From NCBI RefSeq assembly GCF_018035235.1, contig NZ_WPCV01000005.1, positions 434,001-498,000 of the forward strand: a stretch of DNA of 64,000 nt, read 5' to 3'. How positions within the stretch are numbered: position 1 is the stretch's first letter; the number at the start of each line of letters is the position of its first letter. The translations under genes were made by a program, and so were the position numbers. This document shows, in pieces, positions 46,003-54,040 of the stretch. A model generated the notes under the pieces. That model saw only the letters and a program-made list of their open reading frames with translations, ran no database searches and was not told the origin of the DNA. This DNA is from Citrobacter sp. On2M. Its GTDB lineage: Bacteria; Pseudomonadota; Gammaproteobacteria; Enterobacterales; Enterobacteriaceae.

Positions 46003-46500
46003 TTAAATCTCTTTCGGCATCATGGTTGCCAGTTCTTCACGCAGTTCCTGACTCAGGGCTGGATCTTTAAGGATGATTTCCAGCTCGCGACGAAAAGCGG
46101 CGTTATCGAGTAAGTTAGATTTCAGGTCACGCAATAAGTTACGCATAGCTAACAAAACGCGTAATTGTGGGATATTCCTTGCGACCTGTTCGGGTTCAAA
46201 ATCGCGGATATTTTTAAAGGTAAGGTTAATATCGTCTTTTCTGTCATCGCCAGCCAACGTATTTTTAACACTCAGATTAACTACTGGTGAGAACTTAGCC
46301 AACACATCGTTAAAATTATTCTTATTAATATCAACCTTTTCGCGCTCCGATAATGGTCGTTGTTCTCTACCATTACTGAAATCCCCCACGGTCAAAAGCT
46401 TTAACGGCAATTCAACCTTTTTTTGCACGCCTCCGGTATGTAAATCTAACTTAATATTAACGCGTGCCGTCGGCACTTCACTCTGAAAACTGTCACCCAT
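46003..46500 (-). CDS. tssB: T6SS sheath small subunit TssB (VipA)
   Basis: This 165-residue protein begins MGDSFQSEVPTARVNIKLDL and shows the VipA pattern (KVELPLKLLTVGDFSNG, RNIPQLRVLLAMRNLLRDLK). It pairs with TssC to build the sheath that ClpV recycles. It is the first gene of the cluster, with the Shine-Dalgarno GAGAGGGACGT, and the AT-rich region at 46501-46910 must carry the operon promoter. Confidence 0.95.
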   Translation of the reverse strand: MGDSFQSEVPTARVNIKLDLHTGGVQKKVELPLKLLTVGDFSNGREQRPLSEREKVDINKNNFNDVLAKFSPVVNLSVKNTLAGDDRKDDINLTFKNIRDFEPEQVARNIPQLRVLLAMRNLLRDLKSNLLDNAAFRRELEIILKDPALSQELREELATMMPKEI

Positions 46501-46910
46501 ACGTCCCTCTCAGACCGGCGATTCCTGCCGATGTTTTGCATTTCCTGACGGAGCACTTTTCCAATTGCTCAACGTGTTTCTTACAACGTCATTTCTGTGG
46601 GCAGTCAACAATGACCGTTAATGACAATTAATGATTATAATTAGTATGTCGATGTAATCCGATATATTCCACGCGGGAAAACATGATCGGCATCACTAAT
46701 CAACCAAATAACATATTAGTGATATTTATTTAAAATCAAAATCAATAAAACATTTATTTAATACAAGCAGCAGGAATTAATCATCGTTAAAAGCATTCAT
46801 CAACCAAATGCATTTAAGCTATAAAACATTACCCAAGAAAATACTTATGAATTTATATATACACTACGTAACTTATTTAAATATAATCAGCACCAAGTTA
46901 ACTGTAAATT
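46501..46910. promoter_or_regulatory. T6SS operon upstream region with an inverted repeat
   Basis: About 410 AT-rich bases with no gene separate tssB from the gss terminator. A perfect 9-bp inverted repeat, ATCACTAAT (46692-46700) and ATTAGTGAT (46715-46723), has a 14-base spacer and could be a regulator site. The AT-richness suggests H-NS silencing. I cannot fix a -35/-10 pair with confidence. Confidence 0.4.
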
Positions 46911-46939
46911 AAAAAAAGCCGGAGATAGACTCCGGCTTT
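46911..46939 (-). terminator. Terminator of gss
   Basis: A perfect 10-bp stem (AAAGCCGGAG, 46915-46924, with 46930-46939) is followed on the minus strand by a run of T residues. It lies 29 bases past the gss stop codon. Confidence 0.92.
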
Positions 46940-46968
46940 CGTATTGCAATCAGAAACATGCCAAAAGA

Positions 46969-48831
46969 TTACTCTTCCTTTACCACAATCAGCGGTTCGA
47001 TATCGCTCTCTTTTTTAATCACCAGCGACTCATCGCCGCGCAAGCAGGTCCCGCCGTAGTTACCGCCTACGGTGAAAGTACAAACCTGAATATATTTACC
47101 GGCAATGTTTGGCAGACACCAAAGCTGCTGGTAAATGTTCTTCTGCTCGGCAAACTTACCGCTGGTTTTATCCAGCAATTCTTCCTGATGACTCACCAGA
47201 TCGATGTTGCTGCCACAGCGTCCTGCAATAGGTTTCACCGCATAACCGGTTTGCGCCAGCTCTTCATTAACCGTGAAATCGGTATCAAGCAAATAGCGGT
47301 GATGCGGAAAAAGCTGCCAGAGGATCGGCAAAATCGCTTTGTTGCCTGGGATCACCGTCCAAAGAGGTTCGAAGACCAGCACTTCCGGGCGCAGCAGCAC
47401 GTCGATTAAACGCACTTCCTGATTGGTATGCCCGGTACGAATTGGCACCGCGGCGTACTCCGTTTCGCTAACCTCTCGCACCTGCTCTATCGCAGTTTCC
47501 CACGCCCAGGTTTTCCAGACACAGTTCACCAGGCGACCGTCACCGTCAATCAGTTGACCGGCATCATCCCAACGTAGCTCATCGAGGCCATGCAGAATTT
47601 TGCTGTCAAACCCAGCCTGACGCAGCGCCTGCTGCATAAACTGTGCATGGTAATTTTCCTCTATATCTTTGTCCTGCATGATGTGGACAAAAGGACGCGC
47701 GCGGCTGTGCTTCCAGGCACCCGCCAGTTCGTTGATCAACCCTTCAGCCGGGTTGTGTCCCTGCCCTGTGTAGCCCCGCTCAGCCCATCTTTCGAGGATC
47801 AAACCGGCTTCGGTATGGCACGATGCGGAATCGGCGTTGTACTCATACACCTTCAGCCCGCGTTCATCCATACAGAAATCCATACGCCCCGTAATCATAT
47901 GATGCCGACGACGCTGCCAGGAAAGGCGCAGTCGCGGCCAGAGGATTTTCGGAATATCGAACAGCGCCAACAGGTTGTCGTCTTTCAGTACCTTGTCGGT
48001 CGCGTGCAGGTACATCAGGTGCAACTCGTTCGTGGCTTTGATCAGCTCCTGCTCGGCACTCTCGGTAATGGTGAAGTACTGATGCGGATCCTGATTAATG
48101 ACGTGGCCGTTGGCCAGCACGTAGGCTTTTTGCAGCGGATCCTGCTCATCCAGCCATTTACCGTCAAACTGTCCGTTATCTTCCAGTCGCGCACCGCCAA
48201 TTTTCAGCGAGTCATTGGCGATTTCCGGCTGCGGCAGGCTGTAACGAGTATCCTCGGTCTGGATCATCCAGCCAAGGATGGTGGTGTCGTCAAAGGTATC
48301 CCGCAGAGTGTAGCAACCGTTTTCAACCACCATCTCCAGCTCGCGGGTCCACTGCTGTCCGGGAGGCAGCGGCGTATGGAGCACGTTCTGTTCGGCAATA
48401 CGGATTTTGTTTTCCAGCAACTGGGTGACGACCGCCACATGGCCGGTATCTTTAAATTCGCCGCCTTTTTGCCAGATAAGCAACGCGCCTGCTACCGGTG
48501 CGCGGGGTGAACCATTGGGAAATGCCTGTAACGGCAAGATATTGTCATTCACCACTTCACGCAGGAAGCGTAAGGAGAAGATCTCCCAGGCCATGCCTAC
48601 ATCGGTGAAGACCACACCATAGTTAAGGAAGAGAAAGCGGCGTGCGAACTCTACGCACTGCCATTTGTGGCCCATGTATTCGTCGTCGATATAGCTGCGA
48701 AATGCCGCATCATCGTCGTAGTCCCGTGGGTCAAGGGAGCTGTAATCTGAAGAGTAGATTGCTACGCCGCCTGGGGCGTAGCCCAATAATGTCCCGAATG
48801 GGGCATCCTGACTGGTCGTTCCTTTGCTCAT
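46969..48831 (-). CDS. gss: Bifunctional glutathionylspermidine synthetase/amidase
   Basis: This 620-residue enzyme makes glutathionylspermidine from glutathione, spermidine and ATP, and hydrolyses it. The N-terminal CHAP amidase domain has Cys59 (HKWQCVEFARR) and His131 (KDTGHVAVV). The C-terminal ATP-grasp synthetase has LRLSWQRRRHHMITGRMDFC and VYEYNADSASCHTEAGLILE. The frame is open 37 codons further upstream, but MSKGTTSQDAPFG is the family start. It links to polyamine metabolism (speC lies in the same window) and to thiol redox defence. Single-gene unit with a strong terminator. Confidence 0.96.
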   Translation of the reverse strand: MSKGTTSQDAPFGTLLGYAPGGVAIYSSDYSSLDPRDYDDDAAFRSYIDDEYMGHKWQCVEFARRFLFLNYGVVFTDVGMAWEIFSLRFLREVVNDNILPLQAFPNGSPRAPVAGALLIWQKGGEFKDTGHVAVVTQLLENKIRIAEQNVLHTPLPPGQQWTRELEMVVENGCYTLRDTFDDTTILGWMIQTEDTRYSLPQPEIANDSLKIGGARLEDNGQFDGKWLDEQDPLQKAYVLANGHVINQDPHQYFTITESAEQELIKATNELHLMYLHATDKVLKDDNLLALFDIPKILWPRLRLSWQRRRHHMITGRMDFCMDERGLKVYEYNADSASCHTEAGLILERWAERGYTGQGHNPAEGLINELAGAWKHSRARPFVHIMQDKDIEENYHAQFMQQALRQAGFDSKILHGLDELRWDDAGQLIDGDGRLVNCVWKTWAWETAIEQVREVSETEYAAVPIRTGHTNQEVRLIDVLLRPEVLVFEPLWTVIPGNKAILPILWQLFPHHRYLLDTDFTVNEELAQTGYAVKPIAGRCGSNIDLVSHQEELLDKTSGKFAEQKNIYQQLWCLPNIAGKYIQVCTFTVGGNYGGTCLRGDESLVIKKESDIEPLIVVKEE

Positions 48832-48984
48832 GCACCTTACCTCAAAACAATACAGCCTGAGCAGGTTGGCGTGAATTTTTCGCTCTGATTGCCTGCTCTG
48901 CGACACTAACCGGACAGAGGTCGACACCATCATACACCTCAACGCAGCGGCTGGCGCTCAGAGGCGAAAAATTCACAGCAGGAT

Positions 48985-51273
48985 CTACGCCTGGGTAAGG
49001 ATTACCGGCACGCTTTTATAGGCCGGAGTCAAACTTTGTGTATCCACCGCGTCCAACGAGAGCAGGACATTCGCTTCAGGCAGATACGCGCCAATTGAGC
49101 CCTCCGCCATGTTGTAAATCACCACCGTTAAACCGTACATGATGCGATCCGCACACGGCTGACCGTTGTCGTCCAGCGCCTGAACGTTAACCACATCACC
49201 CTGGCTCAGACCACGAGCCGCCGCTTCCTGGGCGCTTAAAAACACCACATCCCGACGACCAGTAATGCCACGATAGCGATCGTTCAGACCATAAATCGTG
49301 GTGTTGTACTGATCGTGGCTGCGTAGCGTCGCCAGCACAAGCGCAGCAGCAGGCTGGTTCTCCCGCTCTACCGCCCGCTGATGGCTGACGATAAAGTTGG
49401 CTTTGCCATTTACCGTTCGCCATTCACGGCGCGATGCAGGGGTATCCATACGAAACCCGCCCGGTTCAGCAATACGGGCGTTGTAGTCGTGGAACGCCGG
49501 GATCACGGCTTCAATGGCATTACGGATCAGCGCGTAGTCCCCGGTCAACGCTTCCCAGTTTACCGGCGAAAGCGGCAGCGTGGCGCGCGCCATGCCCGCC
49601 ACAATCGCGGGCTCTGATTTTAGCCAGCGGGAAGCCGGTTTCAGCGCGCCACAGGACGCGTGAACCATCGACATCGAGTCTTCGACGGTCACCGACTGAA
49701 TGCCCGTCGCCTGCATGTCGCGCTCGGTTCTGCCCAACGCGGGGAGCAGGTAGTTATGTTTTGCCAGCAGCAAATGCGATCTGTTAAGTTTGGTCGCAAC
49801 GTGAACCTGCAGATCCAACTTTTTCATCGCCGCAAAGGTACGCTGCGGCTGCGGCATCGCCACCGCCAGATTACCACCCATGCAGATAAGCGCTTTTACG
49901 TCTCCGCGCTCAATGGCGCGAATACTCTCCACGCTGGAGCGGCCATGTTTGCGCGGAACGCGGATAGAGAAATGCGTCTCAAGGCGTTGCAGGAATTCTT
50001 CGGACGCCGCTTCGTTAATACCCACGGAACGATCGCCCTGCACGTTAGAGTGACCGCGCAACGGGCAGATCCCCGCCCCCGGCTTACCTATATTGCCTTT
50101 CAGCAGCAGCAGGTTTACCAGTTGCTGGACGTTCTCAGTGCCGTTTTTATGCTGGGTGATGCCCAGACCATAACAAACGATAGTGGCACTGGATTTACTG
50201 TAGCTGTGCGCCAGATCTTCCATCTGACTGCGCGTCAGGCCTGAGTCCTGTTCCAGTTCCGCCCAGCTACGCTGGCGTAAGTCATCATACAACGCGGCAT
50301 ATCCGGCAGTGTGATCATCGATAAACGCATGATCGAGCGTCGGTTGTTGATCCAGTAAGATCCGTGCCTCATCCATTTCGATCAGCGCCTTCATGATGCC
50401 TTTGAGCAGCGAGGCGTCACCGCCCATTTTTACCTGGTAGTAGTCGTGGCTCAGCGCCGTCGCCTGACCGGTGAACATCTCTTTCGGACTTTGCGGGAAG
50501 CTAAAGCGCTCAAGCCCCCTTTCGTTCAGCGGATTAATGGAGATAATTTTAGCCCCGCGTTTGGCAACGTCGCGTAAGGTGGTCAGCATGCGCGGATGGT
50601 TAGTGCCTGGGTTATGCCCGATACAAATCACCAGATCGCAGTGGTCAAAATCCTCAAGTTCAACGGTCCCTTTTCCAAGGCCGATAGCCGGCGTTAGCCC
50701 TGCGCTGGTCGGTCCGTGGCACATGTTTGAGCAATCAGGGAAGTTGCTGCTGCCATATTCGCGGGCAAACAGTTGATACAGGAACGCCGCCTCATTTGAC
50801 GTTCTGCCGGAGGTGTAAAACTCAACCTGCTGGGCTGAATCATAACTGTGCAGACGCTCGCCGATTTCCTGAAATGCGATATCCCAATCCACCGCTCGCC
50901 AGGTATCTGATGCGGCATCGTATTTCATGGGATGCGTCAAACGACCGATATTTTCCAGCTCATAATCGCTGTAGTGCCAGAGTGCGGAAACCGGGTGACG
51001 GCTGAAAAATTCCGGTGACGCTTTCTTGTTGGTTGTCTCCCAGGAGACCGCCTTAACGCCATTTTCGCACAACTCCATTGGCGCCCGATGCTCTGGGTCC
51101 GGCCACGCACAGCCTGGACAGTCGAACCCTTTAACCTGGTTCATTTTGAACATCGCGATAATGTCGCGGGCGACAGCCTTTTGCGAAAACAGCGAAGCAG
51201 TAACGGCTTTTACCGCGCCCCACCCACCCGCCGGGCCCTGATAACCGCTTACTCCTGGAACACCTTTTTTCAT
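48985..51273 (-). CDS. YdeP/FdhF-family molybdopterin oxidoreductase
   Basis: This 762-residue protein belongs to the FdhF/YdeP branch of molybdopterin enzymes. The N-terminal cysteine pair is FDCPGCAWPDPEHRAP, which falls short of a full four-cysteine [4Fe-4S] motif. Molybdopterin-guanine-dinucleotide-binding segments follow (VEFYTSGRTSNEAAFLYQLF, SNMCHGPTSAGLTPAIGLG, LLLLKGNIGKPGAGICPLRG) with a C-terminal dinucleotide-binding domain (RSHDQYNTTIYGLNDRYRGI). YdeP is linked to acid resistance in E. coli; substrate unknown. No signal peptide, so cytoplasmic. It is divergent from yghU and is not found between gss and yghU in E. coli K-12. Confidence 0.85.
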   Translation of the reverse strand: MKKGVPGVSGYQGPAGGWGAVKAVTASLFSQKAVARDIIAMFKMNQVKGFDCPGCAWPDPEHRAPMELCENGVKAVSWETTNKKASPEFFSRHPVSALWHYSDYELENIGRLTHPMKYDAASDTWRAVDWDIAFQEIGERLHSYDSAQQVEFYTSGRTSNEAAFLYQLFAREYGSSNFPDCSNMCHGPTSAGLTPAIGLGKGTVELEDFDHCDLVICIGHNPGTNHPRMLTTLRDVAKRGAKIISINPLNERGLERFSFPQSPKEMFTGQATALSHDYYQVKMGGDASLLKGIMKALIEMDEARILLDQQPTLDHAFIDDHTAGYAALYDDLRQRSWAELEQDSGLTRSQMEDLAHSYSKSSATIVCYGLGITQHKNGTENVQQLVNLLLLKGNIGKPGAGICPLRGHSNVQGDRSVGINEAASEEFLQRLETHFSIRVPRKHGRSSVESIRAIERGDVKALICMGGNLAVAMPQPQRTFAAMKKLDLQVHVATKLNRSHLLLAKHNYLLPALGRTERDMQATGIQSVTVEDSMSMVHASCGALKPASRWLKSEPAIVAGMARATLPLSPVNWEALTGDYALIRNAIEAVIPAFHDYNARIAEPGGFRMDTPASRREWRTVNGKANFIVSHQRAVERENQPAAALVLATLRSHDQYNTTIYGLNDRYRGITGRRDVVFLSAQEAAARGLSQGDVVNVQALDDNGQPCADRIMYGLTVVIYNMAEGSIGAYLPEANVLLSLDAVDTQSLTPAYKSVPVILTQA

Positions 51274-51490
51274 TATTACTGCTTATTCACCACCAATTTT
51301 TGATGGTGAATACGGTAGCAATTTCCGTGCAACATTGATTTCCTCTTCATGGAGTACGGGCCAGGTACAATGAACGGGTTAGATTTATCTTCCCCTTTCA
51401 GCACAAAACGGCATAAAGTCCCAATCTGTTAAATTGAGTTCTACCTGGCTGCTACACTGCATCAAACAACCACTCAGAAGGCAGATCACT

Positions 51491-52357
51491 ATGTCAGACA
51501 ATACCTATCAGCCCGCGAAAGTCTGGACGTGGGAAAAATCGAACGGCGGCACGTTCGCCAATATCAACCGCCCTGTTTCCGGCGCCACCCACGAGAAAAC
51601 GCTGCCGGTTGGCAAACATCCGCTGCAGCTCTATTCGTTGGGAACGCCAAATGGGCAGAAAGTGACGATTATGCTGGAGGAGTTGTTAGCACAGGGCGTG
51701 AAGGGCGCGGAATACGATGCCTGGCTCATCCGCATTGGCGATGGCGATCAGTTTTCCAGCGGCTTTGTGGAGGTGAATCCGAACTCGAAGATCCCGGCGC
51801 TACGCGATCACTCGCAAAACCCACCGGTTCGCGTATTCGAATCTGGCGCAATCCTACTCTATCTGGCGGAAAAATATGGTTATTTCCTGCCGCAGGATTT
51901 GGCTAAGCGTACAGAAACGCTGAACTGGTTGTTCTGGTTACAAGGCGCTGCCCCGTTCCTTGGCGGTGGCTTTGGTCACTTCTATAATTATGCGCCGGTT
52001 AAAATTGAATACGCGATTAATCGCTTCACCATGGAAGCCAAGCGCTTACTCGACGTGTTGGATAAACAGCTAGCGCAGCATCAGTTTGTCGCCGGAGATG
52101 AATACACCATTGCCGATATGGCGGTCTGGCCATGGTTTGGTAATGTGGTTCTGGGCAACGTGTACGACGCGGCAGAGTTCCTTGACGCCGGAAGCTACAA
52201 GCACGTACAGCGCTGGGCAAAAGAGGTGGCAGCGCGTCCGGCGGTTAAACGTGGTCGGATTGTAAACCGCACTAACGGACCGCTGAACGAGCAGCTTCAT
52301 GAGCGCCATGACGCCAGCGACTTCGACACCAGCACCGAAGATAAGCGCCAGGGCTAA
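51491..52357 (+). CDS. yghU: YghU, glutathione-S-transferase-like disulfide reductase
   Basis: This 288-residue Nu-class GST begins MSDNTYQPAKVWTWEKSNGG. The thioredoxin-like N-domain includes YSLGTPNGQKVTIMLEELL and the glutathione-binding NPNSKIPAL and VFESGAILLYLAEKYG; the C-terminal helical domain follows (AQHQFVAGDEYTIADMAVWP). E. coli YghU has disulfide-bond reductase activity with glutathione. Adjacent gss makes a glutathione derivative, so a thiol-related partnership is plausible. The chosen ATG has AGAAGG about 9 bases upstream; the frame opens 19 codons earlier. Confidence 0.95.
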   Translation: MSDNTYQPAKVWTWEKSNGGTFANINRPVSGATHEKTLPVGKHPLQLYSLGTPNGQKVTIMLEELLAQGVKGAEYDAWLIRIGDGDQFSSGFVEVNPNSKIPALRDHSQNPPVRVFESGAILLYLAEKYGYFLPQDLAKRTETLNWLFWLQGAAPFLGGGFGHFYNYAPVKIEYAINRFTMEAKRLLDVLDKQLAQHQFVAGDEYTIADMAVWPWFGNVVLGNVYDAAEFLDAGSYKHVQRWAKEVAARPAVKRGRIVNRTNGPLNEQLHERHDASDFDTSTEDKRQG

Positions 52358-52359
52358 CG

Positions 52360-52440
52360 CAAGATGCCGGATGGCGGCATAAATGCCTTATCGGGCCTAC
52401 ATCTAAGGCATAGGCCCGATAAGCGCAGCACTATGAGGCA
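52360..52440 (+). repeat. REP/BIME element between yghU and hybG
   Basis: A REP unit (GATGCCGGATGGCGGC) is followed by a perfect 13-bp inverted repeat (CTTATCGGGCCTA, 52387-52399, with 52411-52423). It lies between two convergent genes and probably protects both mRNA 3' ends. Confidence 0.85.
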
Positions 52441-52451
52441 CAAACCGGTTG

Positions 52452-52700
52452 TCACGCGCTGGTGACGTCGTACTCCATGCGGCGAAGTGCGTCTAACGTG
52501 GCTTTAGCTTCATCTTCATCAATGATGCTCATGGCGAACCCTACGTGCACCAGCACCCATTGCCCGACCAGCTCAGCCGTATCACCTTCACAAATCAGGG
52601 CAATATTGACATCACGTTTGATGCCGCACACTTCAACCTGCGCAAGTTGGTGAATATCTTCACCAACGGCCAGAACCTGACCAGGGACTCCAATACACAT
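52452..52700 (-). CDS. hybG: Hydrogenase-2 maturation chaperone HybG
   Basis: This 82-residue HypC-family chaperone begins MCIGVPGQV; Cys2 is the essential ligand that carries the Fe(CN)2CO group with HypD and binds the HybC precursor. The length and C-terminus are normal. It is the last gene of the hyb operon. Confidence 0.95.
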   Translation of the reverse strand: MCIGVPGQVLAVGEDIHQLAQVEVCGIKRDVNIALICEGDTAELVGQWVLVHVGFAMSIIDEDEAKATLDALRRMEYDVTSA

Positions 52701-52730
52701 ATCTGACTCCGCCCCATAGCAACCTATGGG

Positions 52731-53072
52731 TTATTCGACTTCAATACTTTTCACTTTCAGTGAATCGCCCGCATCAACTCGCAGACGATCCCCCTGACAA
52801 TGTGGGCACTGCGCATCATGCTGGGTGATTTCCACAACCTGACTGCAATCCCAGCACCATGCCTGGGCTGGCTTGTAATCAATATGCAGCTCACACCCTT
52901 GCGCCAGCGTCCCCTGACAGACGATGTCGAAACTGAAACGCACGGCGCTCTCTTCAACGCAGGAGAGCGCCCCGATTTCCAGCCAAACGCCGGTTACTCG
53001 TTTGACACCGTGCTGCTCTGCCTGCTGTTGAACAATCTCAACCGCGCTCTGACAAAGGGACAGCTCATGCAT
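52731..53072 (-). CDS. hybF: Hydrogenase nickel-incorporation protein HybF
   Basis: This 113-residue HypA-family protein has the nickel-binding N-terminus MHELSLCQ (His2) and a zinc site with two CxxC pairs (WCWDC and CPHC). It delivers nickel with HypB to hydrogenase-2. The frame is open 18 codons upstream, but MHEL must be the N-terminus for nickel binding. Its start overlaps the end of hybE by eight bases. Confidence 0.95.
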   Translation of the reverse strand: MHELSLCQSAVEIVQQQAEQHGVKRVTGVWLEIGALSCVEESAVRFSFDIVCQGTLAQGCELHIDYKPAQAWCWDCSQVVEITQHDAQCPHCQGDRLRVDAGDSLKVKSIEVE

Positions 53073-53553
53073 TTTCGCAGTTCCGACGACCCAGCAGCAG
53101 CGCGCGGCGATTGAGCTGCGGCGCATTTGGATCGCTCACCGGCAGCGATAACAGCATTCGCGCGCAATCGTCAGTCAAGCGTACGCCTTCCTGCGACGAC
53201 ATATTGTGCGAAAGCGGTGACATCAGTGAACAGGAAAGGTATTGCGATACGCCCTCCAGTTCACCAACGGTAAAGGTCATCTCGCCATACGGTAGACGCA
53301 GCCCGATTTTTTCGCTGACTTTACGTACCGGCCAGATCTGGTCTGGTCCAGGGAAAATCAGTGCGCTGAGCATCCAGGGTGTGATAACACACCCCGTCCA
53401 CTGCCCTTCAAACAGAGTAAAATCAGAGACATATACCGGCATGTTCGGATGCAGAAAAGAAAGATCGTGCATCGAGCGCCGGGCAACCTCTTCAAACGCT
53501 GCCTGAATCTGCATCTTCGGGGCCGTCTGAAAACCGACAAACTCCTCAGACAT
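53065..53553 (-). CDS. hybE: Hydrogenase-2 Tat-proofreading chaperone HybE
   Basis: This 162-residue protein matches E. coli HybE in length and sequence (MHDLSFLHPNMPVYVSDFTL, GVSQYLSCSLMSPLSH). It binds the Tat signal of the HybO precursor and holds back export until assembly is complete. The chosen ATG overlaps the hybD stop region by eight bases. Confidence 0.94.
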   Translation of the reverse strand: MSEEFVGFQTAPKMQIQAAFEEVARRSMHDLSFLHPNMPVYVSDFTLFEGQWTGCVITPWMLSALIFPGPDQIWPVRKVSEKIGLRLPYGEMTFTVGELEGVSQYLSCSLMSPLSHNMSSQEGVRLTDDCARMLLSLPVSDPNAPQLNRRALLLGRRNCENA

Positions 53554-54040
53554 GAGCCGCCTCCCGAGGGATCGCTTCAACGCCTGATTCGCGAAGCGCG
53601 GCAAGAACCTGCTCAAGCGCAGGTTCAATCATCGCTTCGACCGTTGGCGTTAGCCCGATATGCGGCTCCAGCGATTCCGGAATAATGCCGACTAACGTCA
53701 GCTTTTTCGGAAACTCGCCGGTGAAACGCAGGGCCGACAAAACGTCGGCCAGGCCAAGCTGGTGCGGTGAGATTTTGTTGGTAAACAACGCCGGGATCTC
53801 TTCATCCCGCAGGACCATCATCGTTCCTGGCGTGTTTTTCTTCGACACAATAGCGTCAGCAATGATCAGATGATCTCTGTTCGCCATATCGCCGAGAAGC
53901 TCCATCCCAGCCGTACCACCGTCCAGAACATCAACAAAGTCTGGCAGGATGTACCGTTGCTCTAATGCCTCAACGATACGTACCCCGATGGCTTCGTCGG
54001 TCAGCAAAATATTGCCGACCCCTAAGACTAATATCCGCAT
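53546..54040 (-). CDS. hybD: Hydrogenase-2 maturation endopeptidase HybD
   Basis: This 164-residue protease removes the C-terminal tail of HybC after nickel insertion. The metal-sensing residues known from E. coli HybD are all present: Glu16, Asp62 and His93. Its ATG shares one base with the hybC stop codon. Confidence 0.96.
   Translation of the reverse strand: MRILVLGVGNILLTDEAIGVRIVEALEQRYILPDFVDVLDGGTAGMELLGDMANRDHLIIADAIVSKKNTPGTMMVLRDEEIPALFTNKISPHQLGLADVLSALRFTGEFPKKLTLVGIIPESLEPHIGLTPTVEAMIEPALEQVLAALRESGVEAIPREAAHV

Noticed and set aside
9792..46560. Search for a CRISPR array or insertion sequence in the variable region
   Set aside because: No regularly spaced repeats, no transposase motif and no terminal inverted repeats were seen; the only strong tandem repeat is the 866-base immunity-gene duplication.
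47590..48510. 306-codon plus-strand frame opposite gss
   Set aside because: Long but antisense to gss, which has full-length family similarity; amino-acid content is not protein-like.
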